Assembly (NCBI GenBank): GCA_964617555.1
Contig: CAZTYP010000065.1
Span: 1-10,969 of the forward strand
Direction: 5' to 3'
Length of the DNA: 10,969 nucleotides
Origin: 1-14-2-50-31-20 sp964617555
GTDB taxonomy: Bacteria; Bacteroidota; Ignavibacteria; Ignavibacteriales; Melioribacteraceae
Shown here: positions 5,986 through 10,969 of the stretch, one piece after another
Layout: every line of letters starts with the position of its first letter
Numbering within the stretch: the first letter of the stretch is position 1
The notes under the pieces: generated by a model
What the model saw: the letters and a program-made list of their open reading frames with translations, nothing else
What the model was told of the DNA's origin: nothing
Database searches by the model: none
Program-made: the position numbers and the translations under genes

Positions 5986-7992
5986 ATGGATGAAAAAACA
6001 ATTGTGGAAAAAGCGATTAACACCATCCGACTGCTTGCGGTTGACGGTGTACAGAAAGCTAAAAGCGGGCATCCGGGAATGCCTATGGGAATGGCTCCCG
6101 TTGTTTATACACTCTACAAAAAAATTATGAAACATAATCCTAAAAACTCCAAATGGCTAAATCGAGATAGATTTATTTTATCCGGCGGCCACGGAAGTAT
6201 GTTGCTTTATTCAATACTTCATCTTTCGGGTTATGATATTTCTATTGATGACTTGAAAAACTTTAGACAATGGGGGAGTAAAACTCCCGGGCATCCGGAA
6301 TTCGGTTTAACTGACGGAGTGGAAACTACAACAGGTCCGTTGGGCCAAGGATTTGCAAATGCCGTAGGTATGGCTGTTGCTGAAAAACATCTTGCAGCCA
6401 TGTTTAACAAGGATGATATAAAATTATTGGATCATTATATTTTTGTGGAAGCCGGAGACGGCGATTTAATGGAAGGCCTTTCCCACGAAGCGGCATCTTT
6501 TGCCGGACACAATAAACTTGATAATCTAATTTTGTTTTATGATGATAATAAAATTACAATTGACGGAAGCATTGCTCTTTCGAATTCCGATGACCCCGTA
6601 AAACGATTCGAAGCTTATAATTGGCACGTTCAAACAATTGAAGACGGAAATGATTTGGAAGCAATTGAGCAAGCTGTGGATAATGCAAAAAAAGTTGCTG
6701 ATAAACCGTCGATAATTATTACAAAAACCGTAATTGGTTATGGGAGCCCCAATAAACAAGGCACTGCCGCTTCTCACGGCGCCCCGCTCGGTGATGACGA
6801 AGTGGCTTTGGTTAAAGAAAATTTCGGGTTCCCGGTTAGTGAAAATTTTTATGTGCCTGACGAAGTAAAAGAGCATTTTGCCGATATAGTTTCCAAAGGT
6901 GAAAAAGAAGAAGAGGAATGGAATAAATTATTTGCCGTATATTCCGAAAAATATCCCGAAGATGCCGAATTATTCGGGAAAGTAATGAAGGGCAATTTTG
7001 GTGAAGCGTGGAAAGACCTTCTTCCTCATTTTGATAATTACGGCGAAGTTATGGCAACCAGAAATGCCTCGCACACAGTATTAAACGCCATTGCGCCTGA
7101 ATTACCGACATTATTCGGGGGCTCTGCCGATTTAACCCCTTCCAACAATACGGATATAAAAGGGAGAGCGGATTTTTCACCAACTACTCCCGAAGGTGGA
7201 TATATTCGTTTTGGAATTAGAGAATTTGCAATGGCTGCCATGATGAATGGAATGGCAATGTACGGAGGGGTAATTCCTTACGGCGGTACTTTTATGGTCT
7301 TTTCCGATTATTTGAGACCTGCAATCAGAATTGCCGCAATATCCAAGATAAAAACAATTTTTGTTTTTACACACGATAGCATCGGGCTTGGTGAGGATGG
7401 ACCTACACACCAACCTGTTGAACATGCGGCAGCTCTTCGTTCAATTCCTGGAATGATTTACTTACGTCCCGCTGATGCCAACGAAACAGCATTGGCTTGG
7501 AAATATGCAATCGAGCATTCGGGAAGTCCGATAGCATTGGCTTTAACAAGACAAAAACTTTCAATAATTGACCGTAACAAATATGCCTCTGCGGAAGGGT
7601 TATACAAAGGGGCTTATATTATTAAGGATACGGAAGGGAAGCCTGATTTAATTATATTGGCTTCCGGCTCGGAAGTTGAAATATCTCTTGAAGCAGCAGA
7701 ACAATTGGATTCCGAAGGGATTAAAACAAGAGTAGTTTCTTTTGCAAGTTGGGAAATATTTGATAAACAATCGGACAAATACAAAAACTCGGTTTTACCT
7801 GCCGAAGTAAAAGCCCGTTTATCTGTTGAAGCCGGCTTAAAATTCGGATGGGAAAAATATGTGGGCCTTGAAGGAGGGTCCATAAGTTTGGAACATTTCG
7901 GTGCTTCGGCTCCATATAAAAAACTCTATGAAGAATATGGTTTTACCGTGGAAAATATTATTGTTGAAGGGAAAAAGTTGATTAATAAGTAA
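5986..7992 (+). CDS. tkt: Transketolase
   Basis: A thiamin-diphosphate enzyme of the non-oxidative pentose phosphate pathway, transferring two-carbon ketol units between sugar phosphates. The 668-residue length is standard for a full, single-chain bacterial transketolase. Visible elements: SGHPGMPMG with H29; SGGHGSML with H69; TPGHPE with H103; the ThDP-binding motif starting GDGDLMEG (157-164) and ending with N188 in YDDNKITIDG; SHGAPLG with H264; GGSADL (378-383) opening the pyrimidine-binding domain; the cofactor-activating glutamate E413 in FGIREFAM; and FTHDSIGLGEDGPTHQPVEH (461-480) with H463, D471 and H475. The C-terminal domain begins near 540 and includes LASGSEVE (558-565). All key residues aligned to the E. 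coli enzyme are present. AGAGGTG precedes the ATG by about 5 bases. It is third in a three-gene operon and is followed by a strong terminator. Confidence 0.98.
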   Translation: MDEKTIVEKAINTIRLLAVDGVQKAKSGHPGMPMGMAPVVYTLYKKIMKHNPKNSKWLNRDRFILSGGHGSMLLYSILHLSGYDISIDDLKNFRQWGSKTPGHPEFGLTDGVETTTGPLGQGFANAVGMAVAEKHLAAMFNKDDIKLLDHYIFVEAGDGDLMEGLSHEAASFAGHNKLDNLILFYDDNKITIDGSIALSNSDDPVKRFEAYNWHVQTIEDGNDLEAIEQAVDNAKKVADKPSIIITKTVIGYGSPNKQGTAASHGAPLGDDEVALVKENFGFPVSENFYVPDEVKEHFADIVSKGEKEEEEWNKLFAVYSEKYPEDAELFGKVMKGNFGEAWKDLLPHFDNYGEVMATRNASHTVLNAIAPELPTLFGGSADLTPSNNTDIKGRADFSPTTPEGGYIRFGIREFAMAAMMNGMAMYGGVIPYGGTFMVFSDYLRPAIRIAAISKIKTIFVFTHDSIGLGEDGPTHQPVEHAAALRSIPGMIYLRPADANETALAWKYAIEHSGSPIALALTRQKLSIIDRNKYASAEGLYKGAYIIKDTEGKPDLIILASGSEVEISLEAAEQLDSEGIKTRVVSFASWEIFDKQSDKYKNSVLPAEVKARLSVEAGLKFGWEKYVGLEGGSISLEHFGASAPYKKLYEEYGFTVENIIVEGKKLINK

Positions 7993-8002
7993 AGGTATAA
8001 AT

Positions 8003-8032
8003 AAAAATGCGGGATAATTTTCCCGCATTTTT
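8003..8032. terminator. Bidirectional terminator between tkt and glnE
   Basis: AAAAATGCGGGA (8003-8014) and TCCCGCATTTTT (8021-8032) are perfect 12-bp complements around a 6-base loop. A's on one side and T's on the other give a GC-rich stem with a T tract on each strand. It sits 10 bases after the transketolase stop and 1 base from the glnE stop, so one hairpin can end both convergent transcripts. Confidence 0.92.
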
Positions 8033-8033
8033 A

Positions 8034-10832
8034 TTATTTATAATTAACGATTTCAGTAAAAATTTTAAAATTGATCTTTGTAATTTTAATTATTTCTTGT
8101 TGAAAAATATTAAAATTATCATATCCTAAAAATTTTGCAAATCCGTTTACATTCGTTTTATCTTTAACAATGGTATATCCTTTTTTATTATAATAGTTAT
8201 GCATACTCAACAATATCCTTTTTAAAGTAATATGATTGGTTAAAAGAGTTTTTAATTGTTCCTTTTCTTGTGGAAAATTATTTAAAAGAACTTCAACTTT
8301 TTTTGAATAATTTTTCCCAATTATCTTTGCCGCAATCTTAATGTTACGGTCAATGAAAGAGAGAATAATGTAATCCATTGTTAAAAAACCACCGATACTT
8401 TTTTTTAAATTAATGTTTCCCAAACCGGTTCGTTTAGGAGATTCTATTGATTTGTTATGCATTAATTTTATTGAACCGGAAGTAAAATGAATTTTTCTGT
8501 TTTGAAGTGTTGCTATTACAAGAAGTGTAAAATCGGAAAATAATTTTTTATTTCCGCATACCAAACTCATTTTAAATAATGTTTGGAACTCCCAATATTC
8601 CGCTCTTTCCGAAAGATATTTTTTATAATTTTCCAAATCCCAAACTAACAACGAGTTTTTACCTTCCGGTCGTAACCTAAAATCAATTTCAACATTAGGC
8701 AAAACATTTCTTGCGTTATCTAAAAATAATTGGAAATCCTCTTCCATCTTTTTTCTGTTGCCATGATTTTCAACAACAACAATTAAATCAATATCGGAAA
8801 AGAAATTCATTTCTTCACTGCCGAAACTCCCTAATGCGGCAACAAAATATTTATATCCTATTTTCTGAGCCTTTAAAATGCTTTGTAACTTAAACAAAAA
8901 AAACGAAGTTAATAATTGAGAAATATCTTCTTCGGTTATGAGATTAACGGCATATTGCAAGGCCAAAATAAATTTGAATTGTATGTATGAAAACTCATTA
9001 ATGTTTTTCTGAGATATTTCTATAAATGCTTTTCGCGAAAGTATCAGATCAATTAAAGATTTATCAAACCTAAGCAAGTCAACGGCAATTTGAGAGAACT
9101 CGCAAATCATCAATAATTTATTAAAAAAATCCTTGTTTGCCAGTTCGGAATAGAGTATTGATTGAAATGAAGAATTCAGTGTGAATTTTACAAAATTTTC
9201 CAACACTTTATCCGGGGAACTAGAGTTTAACAAATAAGTTATCAAATGTTGTTCAATTTCCTCAAATAATTTAATTGTTTTGGAGTCGAAAGATTTTTCT
9301 ACCGATAATCCGCTTCCGGTTCGCAAATATTCAATGTTCTTTTTCGCTCTTTTATTATTTTTAAAATTAATTTTATCGAATGAATAGCCGGGGTAATTAT
9401 CTTCAATTTCAAAAATAGTGTTAAATACCTTTCGTACATTTTTTCTTTTTTGCATTAAGGCTTTTCTAAAATTCTTTGCGGAATTAAGGTTAAGGTATGT
9501 CGAAAGTTTTTCAATGGTGGTGTTTTCGTTAGGAATGGCGTGGGTTTGCGTATTATTTAATAATTGTAAAAAGTGTTCTGTTTTTCTGAAAAAGATATAA
9601 GCTTCCGATAGAATTGTGTATTCATCGTTAGTTATAATTTTTTCCCGTTTAAGTTCTTCCATGGCTTCAAGCGTATTAGGGGTTTTAAGTAAATCGTTCT
9701 TATATCCGTTTATTAACTGTAATGCTTGCACTGAAAACTCAATGTCTCTTATTCCACCCCAAAATGTTTTTACATTTGTATCGTCATTATGGTTCAGTTC
9801 AATTTTATATTTCATCTTCTTGATGGTTTTTAAAGGGGACGTGTTAAATAAATTACCGAAAACGTAACGATTCTTGAAATGAACAAAATTTTTATATAGC
9901 TCCTTATTGCCCGTAACGAAAGAAGCTTTTATTAACATCTGTTTTTCCCAAAGTTCGCCGCGGGTTTCGTAATAAATAATTGTATCGTTTAATGTGCGGG
10001 CAAGAGGTGAGAATTTTCCGTCCGGACGCAATCGGAAATCAACGCGGTATAAAAATCCTCCGTTTGTAATTTCCGAAGCATGTTTTGTGAAAAGTTGTAT
10101 AGCTTGGTTAAGCAATTCAAAATATTCTTTCCCATTTTGCAGTTTTTTATTATTATCAAAAAAAACAATCAAATCTATATCGGAACTGTAGTTCAATTCT
10201 TTTCCTCCCATTTTACCAAGTGCAATGATTACATGCTTTTGCATAATAGGTGGGATATTGTAATTTGCAAAAACCGATGATAAAACAAAGTTAAAGAGGG
10301 AGGAAGTAATACCGAAAGCAAGAGCGGAGATTTCTTCGGTAGTTTCTTTAAGCGAAGCAAACCCCAAAATATCTTTGAGTCCGATTTTAAAAATAAATTT
10401 TCGTTGAATAAACTTTAAATATTCTGTAAATGCTTTTATGTCGTTGTGTCGCTTTTCCCCTTGCTCCAGTTCAATATTTAACATTTCTTCGGTTACCTGT
10501 TTGCTGAAAAAATTATCTTGCAGAGTCAAATAAATAAATTCGGGATTGCGGACAAGTATATCCGTAAGAAAATTACTGTATGACGCTATTGCGGTAACCG
10601 TTTCGATAAAATGAGGATAACGGGAACAGTCGGTAAAAAAAGAGCCCTTTTCAAAAATGGAATTGAAAATTCTGAATAAGTTAGCTTCCGATGTTTCGGT
10701 AAAAGCATGTACGGTTGCTTCCTTTTCAAAATCGGTGATTAGTTTATCAAGTTTTGACGGGGCAAGAAAACCTCCGGCATTAACAACAATTGTTTTAACA
10801 ATCTCTTCCGAAAAGTGATATTTTTTTTCCAA
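8034..10832 (-). CDS. glnE: Bifunctional glutamine synthetase adenylyltransferase / adenylyl-removing enzyme
   Basis: Controls glutamine synthetase by adding AMP to, and removing it from, a tyrosine in each subunit in response to nitrogen status; in well-studied bacteria it is instructed by PII proteins. The 932-residue length matches the usual 940-950. Two nucleotidyltransferase domains are seen. The N-terminal one (AMP-removing in E. coli) has GKMGGKELNYSSDIDLIVFF (206-225) with D218/D220 and a third acid D265 in VDFRLRPDG; GGIRDIEFSVQ (359-369) follows. The C-terminal one (adenylylating) has LGSFGSEEMNFFSDIDLIVV (667-686) with D680/D682 and D717 in IDFRLRPEG. The second copy of the downstream motif is altered to GGFLTMDY (814-821). 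The start is TTG at 10832-10830, the first possible start after an in-frame TGA at 10844-10842; no Shine-Dalgarno site is evident. It is convergent with tkt and shares its terminator. No glnA, glnB or glnD is in view. Confidence 0.93.
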   Translation of the reverse strand: MEKKYHFSEEIVKTIVVNAGGFLAPSKLDKLITDFEKEATVHAFTETSEANLFRIFNSIFEKGSFFTDCSRYPHFIETVTAIASYSNFLTDILVRNPEFIYLTLQDNFFSKQVTEEMLNIELEQGEKRHNDIKAFTEYLKFIQRKFIFKIGLKDILGFASLKETTEEISALAFGITSSLFNFVLSSVFANYNIPPIMQKHVIIALGKMGGKELNYSSDIDLIVFFDNNKKLQNGKEYFELLNQAIQLFTKHASEITNGGFLYRVDFRLRPDGKFSPLARTLNDTIIYYETRGELWEKQMLIKASFVTGNKELYKNFVHFKNRYVFGNLFNTSPLKTIKKMKYKIELNHNDDTNVKTFWGGIRDIEFSVQALQLINGYKNDLLKTPNTLEAMEELKREKIITNDEYTILSEAYIFFRKTEHFLQLLNNTQTHAIPNENTTIEKLSTYLNLNSAKNFRKALMQKRKNVRKVFNTIFEIEDNYPGYSFDKINFKNNKRAKKNIEYLRTGSGLSVEKSFDSKTIKLFEEIEQHLITYLLNSSSPDKVLENFVKFTLNSSFQSILYSELANKDFFNKLLMICEFSQIAVDLLRFDKSLIDLILSRKAFIEISQKNINEFSYIQFKFILALQYAVNLITEEDISQLLTSFFLFKLQSILKAQKIGYKYFVAALGSFGSEEMNFFSDIDLIVVVENHGNRKKMEEDFQLFLDNARNVLPNVEIDFRLRPEGKNSLLVWDLENYKKYLSERAEYWEFQTLFKMSLVCGNKKLFSDFTLLVIATLQNRKIHFTSGSIKLMHNKSIESPKRTGLGNINLKKSIGGFLTMDYIILSFIDRNIKIAAKIIGKNYSKKVEVLLNNFPQEKEQLKTLLTNHITLKRILLSMHNYYNKKGYTIVKDKTNVNGFAKFLGYDNFNIFQQEIIKITKINFKIFTEIVNYK

Positions 10833-10859
10833 GTCGGCACGTCAATTTTTGATAATGTA

Positions 10860-10867
10860 CAAAGTTA
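10860..10867 (-). promoter_or_regulatory. Candidate promoter element upstream of glnE
   Basis: Read on the minus strand this is TAACTTTG, a fit to the Bacteroidetes -7 consensus TAnnTTTG, 27 bases before the TTG start. No TTTG element is seen 19-21 bases further upstream, so the match may be chance. The rest of 10833-10969 is A/T-rich and shows no gene on either strand. Confidence 0.25.
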
Positions 10868-10969
10868 ATAAAATAAATTTAACGATGTTTTTTTGAGTGC
10901 TTTCGTAAGGAAGTTTTTCGTTTTTTTGTAAAACTCTTTTTATCGTGTTTATTTGTAATAATATTTTTT

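Noticed and set aside
4635..7992. Similar C-terminal tails GKLLI, GKLLINK and GKKLINK in the aminopeptidase, the 114-residue protein and transketolase
   Set aside because: Short, made of the most common residues in this genome, and in unrelated folds; most likely coincidence and not a shared tag.

Overview
This AT-rich window (roughly 35% G+C by eye) encodes Lys-, Asn- and Ile-rich proteins. It looks like a chromosomal piece from the Bacteroidota/Ignavibacteriota/Chlorobi (FCB) side of the bacteria. Three things suggest this: a Cas9 N-terminus and tracrRNA of the Bacteroidetes-like type II-C style, an outer-membrane-type protein ending in Phe (a Gram-negative envelope), and the overall codon bias. 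Several genes have recognisable Shine-Dalgarno sites, which fits Ignavibacteria/Chlorobi somewhat better than core Bacteroidetes. The placement is inference from the sequence alone.

Left edge (1-390): the first 85 codons of a cas9 gene run leftward out of the window. They hold the RuvC-I motif and the arginine-rich bridge helix. Between cas9 and the next gene, on the opposite strand, lies a sequence with the full layout of a type II tracrRNA: anti-repeat, ATAAGG...TCCGTT nexus, and a GNRA-capped terminator hairpin. No CRISPR array, cas1 or cas2 is in view; they would be expected beyond the left edge. This is the only defence-type system visible, and neither the cas9 gene nor the tracrRNA would be flagged by a simple list of long ORFs.

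Middle left (549-4667): four closely spaced genes on the + strand. They encode an OPT-family oligopeptide transporter, a small stand-alone PqqD-like (RRE-fold) protein, a secreted probable outer-membrane beta-barrel protein, and a short M29-type metallo-aminopeptidase. Gaps of 15-26 bases suggest one operon. A reasonable reading is uptake and hydrolysis of peptides, with the PqqD-like protein as a possible peptide-binding partner of the transporter.

Middle right (4956-7992): a seven-helix membrane protein of unknown function, an 11-base-overlapping gene for a 114-residue unknown protein, and a complete transketolase. The last two are 12 bases apart. A perfect 12-bp bidirectional terminator follows.

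Right (8034-10832): a convergent, apparently full-length bifunctional glutamine synthetase adenylyltransferase/adenylyl-removing enzyme (GlnE) on the - strand. It has two nucleotidyltransferase centres and a TTG start. The last 137 bases hold only its upstream region.
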